Assembly: GCA_963989385.1 (NCBI GenBank)
Contig: OZ022501.1
Location: forward strand, 87,838,979 to 87,902,978
Length of the DNA stretch: 64,000 bases
From: Ctena decussata
Taxonomy: Eukaryota; Mollusca; Bivalvia; Lucinida; Lucinidae
Direction of reading: 5' to 3'
Part shown: positions 8,321-17,445 of the stretch, in pieces
How the letters are laid out: the number at the start of each line of letters is the position of its first letter
How positions within the stretch are numbered: the first letter of the stretch is position 1
Position numbers and translations under genes: made by a program
The notes under the pieces: model-generated
The model's database searches: none
Seen by the model: the letters and a program-made list of their open reading frames with translations, nothing else
What the model was told of the DNA's origin: nothing

Positions 8321-9004
8321 TTATACTGAAAAATACACAACTGGACCTTGTTGATCCGATTTTGTATACCAGTTTGTAAAAATATCTGTTCTAAACCTCA
8401 AATGATTTGGTGTGTCTGGTTTTAAATCAATCAGTAAATAACCATGTGGCTTAGAAGTGGCATCGTTGAAGGCAGACATCAAATGTGGAGCTTGAAGTTG
8501 TTGCGCCAAAACTTTAATTTGCATTTTGTCTCTTGGACTTTGAAACAAAATCAAGTAATGAGCATTCAAACTGATGGTACGTGTCGATTTACTCTGCTGA
8601 AACAAGTTTTGTGTGATGTACACAACACTTGCATTTCTGTGATGACCTTTCCTCGTGAACCAAAGTTTAATTTTTTCTTCGTCTTTGTCGCCCAACATAT
8701 CGTCAAAGACAATCAAGTGAGTTTCACTCGTGTCTGTGACAATATCGTCGTCGTCATTTGGAATTCCTAAAATAAATCTGATGTTTAAATCTTTGCGTTC
8801 TTGCAAGATATTGTACACAGGTTGCCATTCTTTGTAACACCACACGATACGTTGTGGTAAAATATCAAACAAGTCTTCTTTGTACTGAATCAGTTTTTTA
8901 ACAAATTCAGTTTTTCCCGATCCACTTGGACCCGATATAAAAATATTAGCAGGATGTTTAAAAAACAAACTACCAATATTTTCTTCTTGAACTGTTACCG
9001 ACAT
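8321..9004 (-). CDS. FtsK/HerA-type genome packaging ATPase
   Basis: A 227-residue P-loop ATPase of the Polinton/adenovirus IVa2-like packaging clade, which would pump the genome into capsids. Walker A is GPSGSGKT (residues 25-32) and Walker B is LIVFDDML (97-104) with the two acidic residues. The sensor region VYITQNLF follows, as in relatives. Size and motif spacing are normal and the frame is intact. Its own TATA element lies at 9045-9053, 40-50 bp upstream, so it starts the late minus-strand block. Confidence 0.93.
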   Translation of the reverse strand: MSVTVQEENIGSLFFKHPANIFISGPSGSGKTEFVKKLIQYKEDLFDILPQRIVWCYKEWQPVYNILQERKDLNIRFILGIPNDDDDIVTDTSETHLIVFDDMLGDKDEEKIKLWFTRKGHHRNASVVYITQNLFQQSKSTRTISLNAHYLILFQSPRDKMQIKVLAQQLQAPHLMSAFNDATSKPHGYLLIDLKPDTPNHLRFRTDIFTNWYTKSDQQGPVVYFSV

Positions 9005-9044
9005 GATTGAAAGATAAAATGAGAAAGAATAATGAAAGACATGT

Positions 9045-9053
9045 GTATATATA
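9045..9053 (-). promoter_or_regulatory. TATA element of the ATPase gene
   Basis: The minus strand reads GTTATATATAC, about 45 bp before the ATG at 9004. It sits immediately downstream of the polymerase poly(A) signal. Confidence 0.6.
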
Positions 9054-9060
9054 ACATAGT

Positions 9061-9066
9061 TTTATT
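9061..9066 (-). terminator. Poly(A) signal of the polymerase gene
   Basis: AATAAA on the minus strand, about 100 bp after the polymerase stop. The 9067-9165 leader also has a small stem (ACTGTT / AACAGT) but not a histone-type loop. Confidence 0.55.
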
Positions 9067-9165
9067 TTTTACAATCAACAAATTGTTTTACTGACATTCT
9101 TTACAAATAATTTTTCTTACCGAAAACACTGTTTCACAACAGTCTCTGATCTGATTTTCTTTGGT

Positions 9166-12100
9166 TTACAGTACATATCCATACGGAACAGTTTCTCCAC
9201 TTTTTAAAATCACACGTTTGTCATAAGTAAATCTATATGTCTTGGATTGTCTCTCAGTCGTAATTTTTCTGTCTTTATGTTTTCTTATACGGTGTTGATA
9301 TTCCACAGATTCTTGAAAGTCCCTCTTGTCGCTATTCGCCCATTCCATCATGTTGTAGAAATGGATTACTTGTGAAGTATTGTAATCCAGGATCAGTCCT
9401 TTGACTTTACAGGTAGACTTGCGTTTCCCAGTATCGTGCTCCACATACTCGTAGCCATAATTCTTCGGTCCCATACCCACAAACTTGGTGATTTTCGCAG
9501 TAGGCAGTTCGTCTGTCCATTCGCCGAGTCTGTTGTTGATGATCTCTGGATTCCATAATTCTGGTTTGTGAATGTAGATGACAGAATCCGTATCGAAGTA
9601 CAACACACGTTTGTCAAGTTGATGCAGGACACTGTATAACTTCAGTCTGGCTTGTGCTGTCACAAAGGATCCTACCACCACATTGCTGCAAGCATGAGGT
9701 TCTACAATCGATTCCAGATCTTCCCAGTTGACTAACAAAAACTCTTCTCCAAACACTTCGACAGTTTTCACTTTTTTCAATGGATTAGTCACCAGTTCAA
9801 AGTAGTCAGATGGATCTGACACATATTCTGTTTTGGTCATGTTGTCTCTCTGTGCTAATTTTCCCCACAAACTGTTTAAACTGATCTTGCTGATTCCACG
9901 TCGACCTTTGTTCTTTTCCACCTTCTCTAGTCTGATACCTTCTGCTTCGAAATAATCCTGTTTGAATTTGATCTTGTCCAATTCCGTCTTGCACCAGTCG
10001 GGATGTCCACTTGACTCTTGTTTAATCTTCAGGAAAGTATCGATATATCCAGCAAAGATTCCACCTTGTCCAGTTGACTTGTCGTACTGTGAAGATTGGG
10101 GAAAATGCCATATTTCGTAAACATCTTTCAGCTGGTAACCAAGTTTCATCGCCTCAAACAATTCGATGCTCACCCAAGTTCCCACTAATTCTCTGTCTTC
10201 TTCTCTGTCGTGCGTACATAACTTCGAATTGTCAGACGTCTCTGCACAACTTCTACAGAGTGGAAACAGTAATTTGTTGTTGCATTTGTACGGCAATACC
10301 GGATGATACAAGTTTCTGGGTGGTAACACTTTACATTTAATCAGTCCAAAATATTGATGTATATTGTCTCTGTCGATGTCTTCTTGTGAATAGATTTCTG
10401 GATGTCCAATAGGGAAGATTCCGTACTTGCAGATGTAAGGATAGAGTGAACACACGTCGATATACTTAATTTCCTCGTCTCCTTCAATTTCGTAGAATAG
10501 TCTTGTAGAATTCGTACGTCCTCCAAACAGTGCATCTCTGGGTTTGAGTGGATCCAAGTTGGTAAATTCTGCATCCACCATCTCCTTAAAATCTTTGTCG
10601 TCTTGATAATATTGGTCGTAATCGCATTCCCACATTTCTATCACTTGATACCCTGCTCTCTTCAATTTCTCGGTCTTCTCCACAGTCTGTTTGTATAGCT
10701 GGTACATCGTCTGGCAGTTGTAAGTATTGATCTTAGTTCTGTCTGGAAAATGTTTGGGACACCCATGCCAGTAACATCCATGGAACTCGTACACTGTTTC
10801 TTTTTCTGGATCGTACCCATCCACATAATGTCCAAAAACTTTCTGTTCACCACCATTCAACGCGTGACGAATTTGGATGTGATTCTTTCTAGCCACGGCT
10901 TGAATCCAGCGCACACCTTTGATAGAATATATCTTTTGGTTGGGATAGCCTTCTGGTGGAATGATGGCCACAGAGTTTTCAGGCATGTGATTCTTCCTCC
11001 ATACTTGGGAACAAGCTTGAGCGATCGTGCATGCATTAGCAAAAGGATCCAAGTCGCTGATATCTATCGATTGTTTTCTAAAACATGCACAACCTCTCCT
11101 CAGGATATCTACATCGCTGCGACAGTATTCTTCCATTTCACGTCTAAAGTTAAAGACGGCACTGGATTCCACTTTCTGCTTATGCCATTCCAGGAAAGCT
11201 TCTCTGTCTTTGACCGACATCTGTCCAGGATTGTACATCTCCACGGGAAAGTAAGGTCCCACGTAATTCTGGTTGGCATCAACATTTGCCAAATGTGGGA
11301 AATAGCCTTTCTTCATCTCTGTCAATCCAAAGGTATCTGGAAAATTGGCTAATCTCATATGCAGAAAATGATACGAGTCCAAGAACTTGACTTTGGCAGC
11401 AGTCATCGTCACGATAGTATTTCCATTCATGATCACATCGGGCTTAAAAGTTCCATTTTCTAGTATGTAGCGTAAAATAAATTGTCCATCATATCCTCCA
11501 AAATTATGTGCAATGACAGTCACGCCTTCATTTTCTTTTCTAAATAACCAGGAACAGAAATCTGATAACGTATTTTCACCTTCAAAGATCATTTCTCTTC
11601 CAAACTGACTACAAATGTCACAATACTGATCTACAGGCAAATTAACGCAATGGTCACACGCATTGTTTGTGAACTTATTACAAATTTTACATGGGTGTTC
11701 AATTGGTAAATCCATTCACTGATCACACGCTCTCTGTGCAATACAAAAGTTGACAATATGTTCGCCAGAGTCTTGCTTGGATTCAAAGTCAAAAAATATA
11801 AATTGAGGTTGAATAACGGTACCTTTCTCTTCATCGATGATATCGTCCTTCTCGGCATCTTCTTGCAACACTGCGGTCTTGGGTTTGCACACGTAAGGTT
11901 GAATATAACACTGATGTTCGGCTTCAACAATCAGTTTACAAAACTTACATTTCTTCTGTCCTGGGCACACGTGATTTCTTTTATTTCCTATAATCCTATT
12001 TCCACACTTCTCACAATTATGCACAAGTTGACAAATAGATTTTTTCTGTCCTGCTTTGACTAATGTATGATTAGCAAAACAAGATGCACTATGGAATGTT

Positions 12101-13263
12101 CTCTTACATTTTGTACAGTACTGATTGTGTTCGTGAAGACATGGCGTTGCACTGTAAAAACTAGTACATCCATTCGAACAAGCATGATCCTCTCTGTTGC
12201 TAAATCCCTTGTCACAAAACTCACAATAGTAATGACATCCTTGAAATCCTTTGACATTGGTGATAGTGTCATAGTGATCTGTGCCATTGAAATAAATATG
12301 AACCACTTTTGTTTTGTCACCAGGTTTAAATCCAAGTGGAAACAATAATCCGTCTTTGGGATGCTGTGAATGTACTTTGATCAAATAATCAGGAGCTAAC
12401 ACAGTTTGAATTTTCTTGTATTCTTCAAATCCACAAGGTTGATTGTGAGGAATCTTAGCACGATCTAATAATTTCATGGCTTCTCTAGTTTGTAGTGGCC
12501 TGTCAGAATTTCTGATGTAATGCCAAGTCTTCTTCCATGAGTCAGATGTGTCCCTGTCGGCATGATGTTTTCCTACCACAACAGCTCTGGCCATACACAT
12601 GACATCTTTGGTGTTGTTGATTTGAACGATACTAGTTTTCATCTTTCTCATATTGCGTGATTCAAAGTAAAGTCCATGGTGTAATGCCTTTCTTCCACTC
12701 CCAGTTGGTAACTTGGTGTGTGTCACTTCCAAACTCATCTGTCCATCGTTGATTTTAAAATCTTCATTGGATTGTAACACTTTCTCGATTTCTTGAGTCA
12801 AAGATTCCCCAGTCAGACTTGTTACATCTGTGAAAGGTACAAAGATCCCTAATTTCAGTCCGGGATGGTAAATGCTCATTCGAATCCTGTCATTGCCTTG
12901 AGCTTGAGAATGGGTCTTGATGTCATCCACCAGCTGTTGAAACATCCGAGGTACAAATTCCAGCGGTGATACATCTTCTGGAAATTTATTGACATCCACA
13001 TTGTACACATTGGCTCTTGTTCTGAAACGTCTCGACTCACGTTCTCTAACAGGCTTGATTACATAGTACTGTTGGTAATCATCTTCTTCATCGTCCGAAT
13101 AAATCACCATAGGTCTTTTTCTTGGTGGTGACACCTCATCTTCAGATTCTTCACTGTCGGAATAATCCACAAGTTTCACCTTCTTTGGCGGTGGTAACTC
13201 GTCCTCCTCAGAGTCTGATGAAGTGGGTGGGGTACGTATTCTCTTCCAATGTCTCTTTGGCAT
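9166..13263 (-). CDS. Protein-primed family B DNA polymerase, interrupted by TGA
   Basis: Replicates the element from its ends. The 515-codon N-terminal part (13263-11719) has an acidic, serine-rich start with basic PPKK patches, Cys/His pairs of possible zinc fingers, and Exo I (FFDFES, near residue 492). A TGA at 11718-11716 follows, immediately succeeded by ATG. The 849-codon part (11715-9166) has Exo II (HNFGGYDGQF, 70-79), Exo III (YCRSDVDIL), an inserted nuclease-like block (YEFHGCYWHGCP...MWEC), motif A (YIDVCSLYP, Asp420), motif B (KISLNSLWGKLAQ) and motif C (YFDTDS, 706-711). Both parts share one frame. Because the stop splits the exonuclease domain, two separate proteins would lack normal proofreading. 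Confidence 0.95.
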
Positions 13264-13314
13264 GTTGTCTTGTCACTGTTCAAACGCAGAATGTCAGGAG
13301 ATCTGAATATTTGA

Positions 13315-13322
13315 CTTATATA
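13315..13322 (-). promoter_or_regulatory. TATA element of the polymerase gene
   Basis: TATATAAG on the minus strand, 50-60 bp before the ATG at 13263. Confidence 0.6.
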
Positions 13323-13339
13323 TCCATCAGCACCAAGAT

Positions 13340-13612
13340 TAGACAGGCGAGATACATGGTATATGACTTATCAGGTTAGACTACATGTTCTATGGAATTC
13401 TTGTGATACAGGCAAGATACATAGTATTTGCTTTAGCAGACGAGACAACAGTCTTATGGAATTTTTGTGGTACAGGCGAGACATGGGCTTTACGGAATTT
13501 TTGTAGTAAGGCAAGACAACAGTCTTAAGGAATTTTTGTGGTACAGGCGAGACACATACAATTCTTGTGCTACAGGCGAGACACTGAGCTTTACGGAATT
13601 TTTGTTATTTTG
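13340..13612. repeat. Degenerate tandem repeats with GGAATTTTTGT and ACAGGCGAGAC words
   Basis: About five imperfect units of 50-60 bp, each pairing a (T/C)GGAATTTTTGT word with an (A)CAGGCGAGAC(A) word, some with CAACAGTCTTA between. They lie just upstream of the polymerase promoter. Confidence 0.75.
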
Positions 13613-13629
13613 AAAAGAAGTGCAAGAAG

Positions 13630-13915
13630 AGTGTGCTGTTCAGCACCTTGTTCTTCCCCGGTCGGTTACCCTATGCCTGGGAAGCCCTGGCGATTTGAAG
13701 CCATATCTACATGATCACAAGTCCTGAATGTCGCTGTGGACCAGAGACCTGCCAGCGGAGGTTCAGTTTACTGGGATAGTGTCCCGACCCCTTAAGCCAT
13801 AAGGCTTCTACTGTTTCACATGTAATCGATAGACTTCGCATCTGCGGGCCCAGGCGGTATAACCGTTGTGCACACCAGTTCCAGTCCAGTGGTGACCGGC
13901 AAACCAGCAATATTA
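13630..13915. other. GC-rich structured block of unknown nature
   Basis: It stands out from its AT-rich surroundings. It starts with a perfect stem GTGCTG/CAGCAC (13633-13646) and contains further short inverted pairs (AAGCC/GGCTT near 13795, CGCTG/CAGCG near 13732-13755). I found no tRNA or rRNA match. It could be a structured non-coding RNA or a captured host fragment. Confidence 0.4.
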
Positions 13916-14343
13916 ATATGCGAGTTCCCAATATATATACCTAAACATAAACCAGTTTACTTGAGACAAGATTGGACATTTGCATATCATATATATCTTA
14001 TTTCAATAAAGGTCATGTTACCATTTATAGTAACACATTTCAAAATATAAAAATTAATTAGAGAATAATAAAATCTACATTTTGGTGTTTATTTTATCAA
14101 AATCGGCCGAAAAATAACAAAGTTATTCAATTTTTCATATTATGGTGTTATTACAAGGGAGGTAAATCTGGATTGACTTTGTTAATTCTATAAATAGACA
14201 AAACAAGTAATAGCTTTCAATAAAAATGATAAGAATGAAAAGTGAATATGTGTATGGTATAGGAACTTTTGTTATGAGTATATTATATGTTTACTAATAA
14301 ACTATTGAAACAACCCAAAACAACAAAAACTGTCGGGCATGCA

Positions 14344-14570
14344 CTGCGCATGCGCGGAATTTGGAGGGTAAGAAAACTGTAATAACTCCAGATTGCCTCG
14401 ACGGATTTTCATAATTCTTTTTTTATTGGAAAGAACAAGTCACCACCTACCAAATGAAATTAAAATAAATTGTCAAACTGCGCATGCGCGGAATATAGAG
14501 GGTAAGAAAACTGTAATAACTCCATTTTGCCTTGATGGATTTTCAAAATTCTTTTTTTATTTGAAAGATA
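14344..14570. repeat. Two promoter-proximal repeats with NRF-1-like palindromes
   Basis: About 90 bp beginning CTGCGCATGCGCGGAAT is present at 14344-14436 and again at 14478-14568 with few changes (GAGGGTAAGAAAACTGTAAT in both). A worn third core, GAGCATGCGAGAA, lies near 14617. GCGCATGCGC is the core of the animal NRF-1 binding site; use by this factor is an inference. Confidence 0.8.
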
Positions 14571-14634
14571 AAACACAGAGCTGTCACATAATCTTACAAA
14601 ATAATATGCCACATCGAGCATGCGAGAATCAAGA

Positions 14635-14645
14635 GATATATAATG
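14635..14645 (+). promoter_or_regulatory. TATA element of the plus-strand block
   Basis: GATATATAATG, about 40 bp before the ATG at 14682. Confidence 0.55.
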
Positions 14646-14681
14646 TGTACATTTCATTTTTGCAGCTCATAAAGTTTCAAG

Positions 14682-15341
14682 ATGTCTGAAGAACTAGTCG
14701 ATCTGGGTGTGTTACCAACTGAAATTAGAAGTATAATCTACTCAAGGCTCGTCAATATTTCGAGGAAAAGTAAAAAGTTTAGAGACGAACTTCAACTGAC
14801 GTGGTTTAATATGTGTTTTCAAAGAGCTCTGTCTTGCAAGAATTTTTACCAGAGCCTAGCACAGCTATTATATGACATCGATGGAATATCGAATCTTGAC
14901 CAGAACATGAGATTATACTTTCACAAACGCATGATGGAAGTGTTGAAGGATACTCATTCTAGACATGACCGATGGATCTTTACGATTTACAATTTCAACA
15001 AGGAAACATGTGAACAGTTTTTTGAAAACTTGTTTCCTTTCCATTATGACATTTACGTACATGGAAAAATCGTGAATGGACATCTGACTGGGCTTCTAGT
15101 ATTCTTTCAGAGTTTAGCATTTTTTTACTACTTACCATTTCTTTACCAGTTAAATTTTCCTGCACCTATGAACGATTTGTTATTATCAACCTGGGAAGAG
15201 CATATAAACAGTTTGCATGGTTGTGATGTGTCATTTGGAAACAGAGACGCATATGAACAAGTTATCGAGAGTGAAGAGAAATTATTACCACTAAGTTTTC
15301 CAACAGTCTATTCAGACTTTCTACTTGGAATAAAACAATGA
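14682..15341 (+). CDS. Candidate Bcl-2-like apoptosis regulator
   Basis: A 219-residue helical protein not recognised with certainty. Residues 127-142 (HGKIVNGHLTGLLVFF) resemble the BH1 signature of Bcl-2 proteins (DGVNWGRI then a hydrophobic helix) with the Trp missing, and residues 169-182 (STWEEHINSLHGCD) resemble BH2 at the expected distance. No canonical BH3 or C-terminal anchor is seen; LAQLLYDID near 59-67 is a weak BH3 candidate. Viral Bcl-2 homologues, including adenovirus E1B-19K, are diverged in the same way and block host cell death. The gene starts the plus-strand block behind a TATA element, and its stop overlaps the next start (ATGA at 15338-15341). Confidence 0.45.
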   Translation: MSEELVDLGVLPTEIRSIIYSRLVNISRKSKKFRDELQLTWFNMCFQRALSCKNFYQSLAQLLYDIDGISNLDQNMRLYFHKRMMEVLKDTHSRHDRWIFTIYNFNKETCEQFFENLFPFHYDIYVHGKIVNGHLTGLLVFFQSLAFFYYLPFLYQLNFPAPMNDLLLSTWEEHINSLHGCDVSFGNRDAYEQVIESEEKLLPLSFPTVYSDFLLGIKQ

Positions 15342-15796
15342 ACGTGATCAAGAAATCTCCTGCAGTATCGTTAGGTCGAATTTTACAGTTTGACATTTAT
15401 CGAGGATCACTTGAACACACGCTATCCTTACAACCTACAAGTTCAGAATTTCTGAAGTCAAAAGATGGACTCAGAACGTGGTTGGGACGATATGAAACAT
15501 TCATGACCTTTCGATAAGCCATGTGTGAAACAGCTTTGATCATGAACACTATTTTAGACGCATCGCCTGTGAAGTATAAGCAATGGCTACTTCATGTGGC
15601 AAACAACGAGGACGTGGTTACTTACCTTTGCAACGTACTCAAAGATGTTGAAGAGGCTTCGAGAGAACAATCTATGGATATCGACTCAACAACAACAACA
15701 ACAGAAAATATGGAAATTGAACAGGCATCACAGGAAGAACCAATGGATATTGACATGGATGAATTGACTGCAAAATTTGAAGCTTTGACACTATAA
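15338..15796 (+). CDS. Accessory protein, paralogue A, broken by TAA
   Basis: The ATG at 15338 opens a 59-codon frame that ends in TAA at 15515-15517; the same frame resumes with ATG at 15521 and runs 91 codons to 15796. The two pieces together match the next gene: SLGRILQFDIYRG vs PLTQILRFRPYRK at the start and QWLLHVANNEDVVTYL vs NWKLHVANNSKVIDYL near the end. The second piece adds an acidic tail with MDID repeats and a Thr run. Function unknown. One nonsense change in an otherwise clean frame is the simplest reading; the downstream ATG could still make the C-terminal part. Confidence 0.7.
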
Positions 15797-15842
15797 AGTG
15801 GAACTGTTTGTCTCTTGCAAAATCATTTATCTTACGGCAAGC

Positions 15843-16136
15843 ATGGAGACAAAGTGGTTTGAAATTCCTCTGACACAAATTCTGAGATTTAGACCTTACA
15901 GAAAATTACTAGTTTGTGTTTACATACTGCATTCACATAAGAACATTACTTTAGATGAAATTCAGATGAAATTAAACACAGAAGAATATTTCAAAGATTT
16001 TAAAAGACTCTGGTGTTCGTGTGCGAAACAGGAATTATCAGAGGAGACGGTCTTTACATTTGACAACTGGAAACTTCATGTGGCCAACAATTCAAAAGTG
16101 ATTGACTATCTACAGTCGAAGACAAGGCGTATATAA
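15843..16136 (+). CDS. Accessory protein, paralogue B
   Basis: From the ATG at 15843 it encodes 97 residues; the frame extends upstream to 15798 only with a GTG start. It is a tandem paralogue of the gene before it and lacks the acidic MDID tail. It has the shared W-x-LHVANN-x2-V-x2-YL motif at residues 79-94. Family unknown. The stop TAA at 16134-16136 overlaps the TATATAA element of the next gene. Confidence 0.65.
   Translation: METKWFEIPLTQILRFRPYRKLLVCVYILHSHKNITLDEIQMKLNTEEYFKDFKRLWCSCAKQELSEETVFTFDNWKLHVANNSKVIDYLQSKTRRI
16130..16136 (+). promoter_or_regulatory. TATA element of the zinc-knuckle gene
   Basis: TATATAA overlapping the stop codon of the previous gene, 54 bp before the ATG at 16190. 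Confidence 0.55.
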
Positions 16137-16189
16137 GGACTACAACTAGATCTGCGAGTCATTTCAGCTCTGACTTTCAAACTGTCAAG

Positions 16190-16822
16190 ATGGAAAGTAA
16201 ACCTATGGATCCAAGACTTAATAAATACAGTGATGACAACAGTATTTATTATCACTGCACAGCATTGAAGAAACTTTTGAAAGAGAATGACAGAAAATTA
16301 ATTCAGCCATTGGAAATTTCACTAAAAGAACAAGGCCTGTTGAAACCGCCCTATGGTTATTGCTACAATTGTGGGTCGGTGGATCATTGGACTGCCTCGT
16401 GTACCGAGGAGAAGAAGAAAACTACTACAAATAAACCACCCAATGGGAATTGTTACAACTGTGGTTCACCTGATCATTGGACTGCCTCATGTACCGAGGA
16501 GAAGAAGAAAACTACAAAGAAGCCACCGTATGGGACTTGTTACAACTGTGGCTCGCCTGATCACTGGCTACCCTCATGTCCTCATACCGACTTACAAGAT
16601 GAAAGCTCGGGATCACCACAACCGGCCGAGAAGTCAGAAACTACGAGGAAAAGACGCCATACTGATGATGACTCTGATGTACCCAGTAAAAAGAAGTCAA
16701 GAACCGCTTCACCAGAACCGACAAAACCTACTGCTAGACAACATAAGAAGAAGAAATACTGCGTTGTGTGCAAAGAAGACACTCATATGATGAAAAACTG
16801 TCCTGAAATAGTGAAAAACTAG
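16190..16822 (+). CDS. Four-zinc-knuckle nucleic-acid-binding protein
   Basis: A 210-residue protein with four C-x2-C-x4-H-x4-C knuckles: residues 58-71, 88-101 and 117-130, which are near-identical CYNCGS.DHW...C units separated by TEEKKKTT(T/K)KPP linkers, and a diverged fourth at 191-204 (CVVCKEDTHMMKNC). Between them is a Ser/Asp/Lys region with likely nuclear-localisation clusters (RKRR, KKK). CCHC knuckles bind single-stranded nucleic acid, so a role in RNA or genome handling is likely but unproven. The DNA of the first three units is clearly a tandem duplication (about 90 bp each). A poly(A) signal follows at 16944. Confidence 0.8.
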   Translation: MESKPMDPRLNKYSDDNSIYYHCTALKKLLKENDRKLIQPLEISLKEQGLLKPPYGYCYNCGSVDHWTASCTEEKKKTTTNKPPNGNCYNCGSPDHWTASCTEEKKKTTKKPPYGTCYNCGSPDHWLPSCPHTDLQDESSGSPQPAEKSETTRKRRHTDDDSDVPSKKKSRTASPEPTKPTARQHKKKKYCVVCKEDTHMMKNCPEIVKN

Positions 16823-16943
16823 TGACTAGATAAGAGACCTAGTGGATAGACAATATCTAAACGGTATTGTGTGTCTACTGGACAGTGACTACTATTGTGT
16901 TCATAATGGATTAGTTTTCATAGTTACATGTAAGTTTGTATTC

Positions 16944-16949
16944 AATAAA
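16944..16949 (+). terminator. Poly(A) signal of the plus-strand block
   Basis: AATAAA about 120 bp after the stop at 16822, followed by a T-rich stretch. It contrasts with the histone-type ends of the three genes to the right. Confidence 0.55.
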
Positions 16950-17014
16950 ATTGTTTTTAAAGTATTTGTTTTTTGTTATTTCATAAGGTTACTCTTTAAA
17001 CGAAAGAGTTGGGT

Positions 17015-17030
17015 AGCCCTGAAAAGGGCT
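17015..17030 (-). terminator. Histone-type 3' stem-loop 1
   Basis: On the minus strand: AGCCCT-TTTC-AGGGCT, a 6-bp stem with the 4-base pyrimidine loop typical of metazoan replication-dependent histone mRNAs, preceded by CCAAAC and followed by ACCCA. Purine-rich TTTAAAGAGT follows about 18 bases later. It lies 24-39 bases after the stop of the minus-strand gene at 17054. Confidence 0.85.
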
Positions 17031-17053
17031 GTTTGGGTGTTCTAAGTCTTCAC

Positions 17054-17248
17054 TTACTGTGAAGACTTAGACACAGGTTTTACAATCCCCACAACAGGAT
17101 TCGTCTTGGATAAGTTAATCCCTCTCCTCCTCATAAATACTTCAAACCCCATCTTATTTTGCTGCCTTTCAACTTCTTTCCAGTCTTTCTTCTTAAAAGC
17201 TTTACACAGTCGGCTGAGATCAAAAGGGATATACTTTGACAAACCCAT
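17054..17248 (-). CDS. Small basic protein with histone-type mRNA end
   Basis: A 64-residue protein, not recognised. It is basic, with a likely helix (LCKAFKKKDWKEVERQQNKM) and MRRRGINL after it. Support for a real gene comes from its frame: minus-strand TATATATA at 17281-17288, about 35 bp upstream; the shared upstream motif GACGTGAAAGAGAGCA at 17302-17317; a CCAAT word further up; and stem-loop 1 right after the stop. Nuclear or DNA-related action during S phase is only a guess from the mRNA end. Confidence 0.6.
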   Translation of the reverse strand: MGLSKYIPFDLSRLCKAFKKKDWKEVERQQNKMGFEVFMRRRGINLSKTNPVVGIVKPVSKSSQ

Positions 17249-17280
17249 ATTTGAGAATGAAGTTGTTAAAGGCAGTTAAA

Positions 17281-17317
17281 TATATATATTGACTCATGGC
17301 GGACGTGAAAGAGAGCA
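17281..17317. promoter_or_regulatory. TATA element and shared upstream motif of the 17248 gene
   Basis: TATATATA (17281-17288) and GACGTGAAAGAGAGCA (17302-17317). The second motif recurs with one change at 17829-17844, before the next minus-strand gene, in the same orientation and at a similar distance. Confidence 0.6.
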
Positions 17318-17405
17318 TAGTCTCTTGACCAATCAAAACTATGCAAAGTAGTTATGGGGTTTTATGCAACAATCAACAAAGTATTTCTTTCTGATAAGTT
17401 GTGGT

Positions 17406-17421
17406 GGCCCTGAAAAGGGCC
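17406..17421 (-). terminator. Histone-type 3' stem-loop 2
   Basis: On the minus strand: GGCCCT-TTTC-AGGGCC, matching the best-known histone stem-loop, with AAAAC before it and ACCACA after it, then ATCAGAAAGAAATAC as a histone-downstream-element-like purine stretch. It lies 25-40 bases after the stop at 17446. Confidence 0.9.
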
Positions 17422-17445
17422 GTTTTGAGGTTTTAATAAACCTTT

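Larger units (their letters stand above)
13264..14681. other. Intergenic control region between divergent gene blocks
   Basis: No convincing reading frame. From left to right it holds the TATA box of the polymerase gene, a degenerate repeat array (13340-13612), a GC-rich block of unknown nature (13630-13915), an AT-rich spacer, and two 133-bp-spaced repeats with GCGCATGCGC cores (14344-14570) before the plus-strand genes. This is the natural place for bidirectional promoters and perhaps replication control. Confidence 0.7.

Noticed and set aside
9393..12348. Several short frames on both strands inside the polymerase gene
   Set aside because: Shadows of the real gene in other frames, with no family match.
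16842..17045. 67-residue plus-strand frame after the zinc-knuckle gene
   Set aside because: It starts with GTG, spans the poly(A) signal and ends at the antisense of stem-loop 1; it is 3' untranslated sequence.
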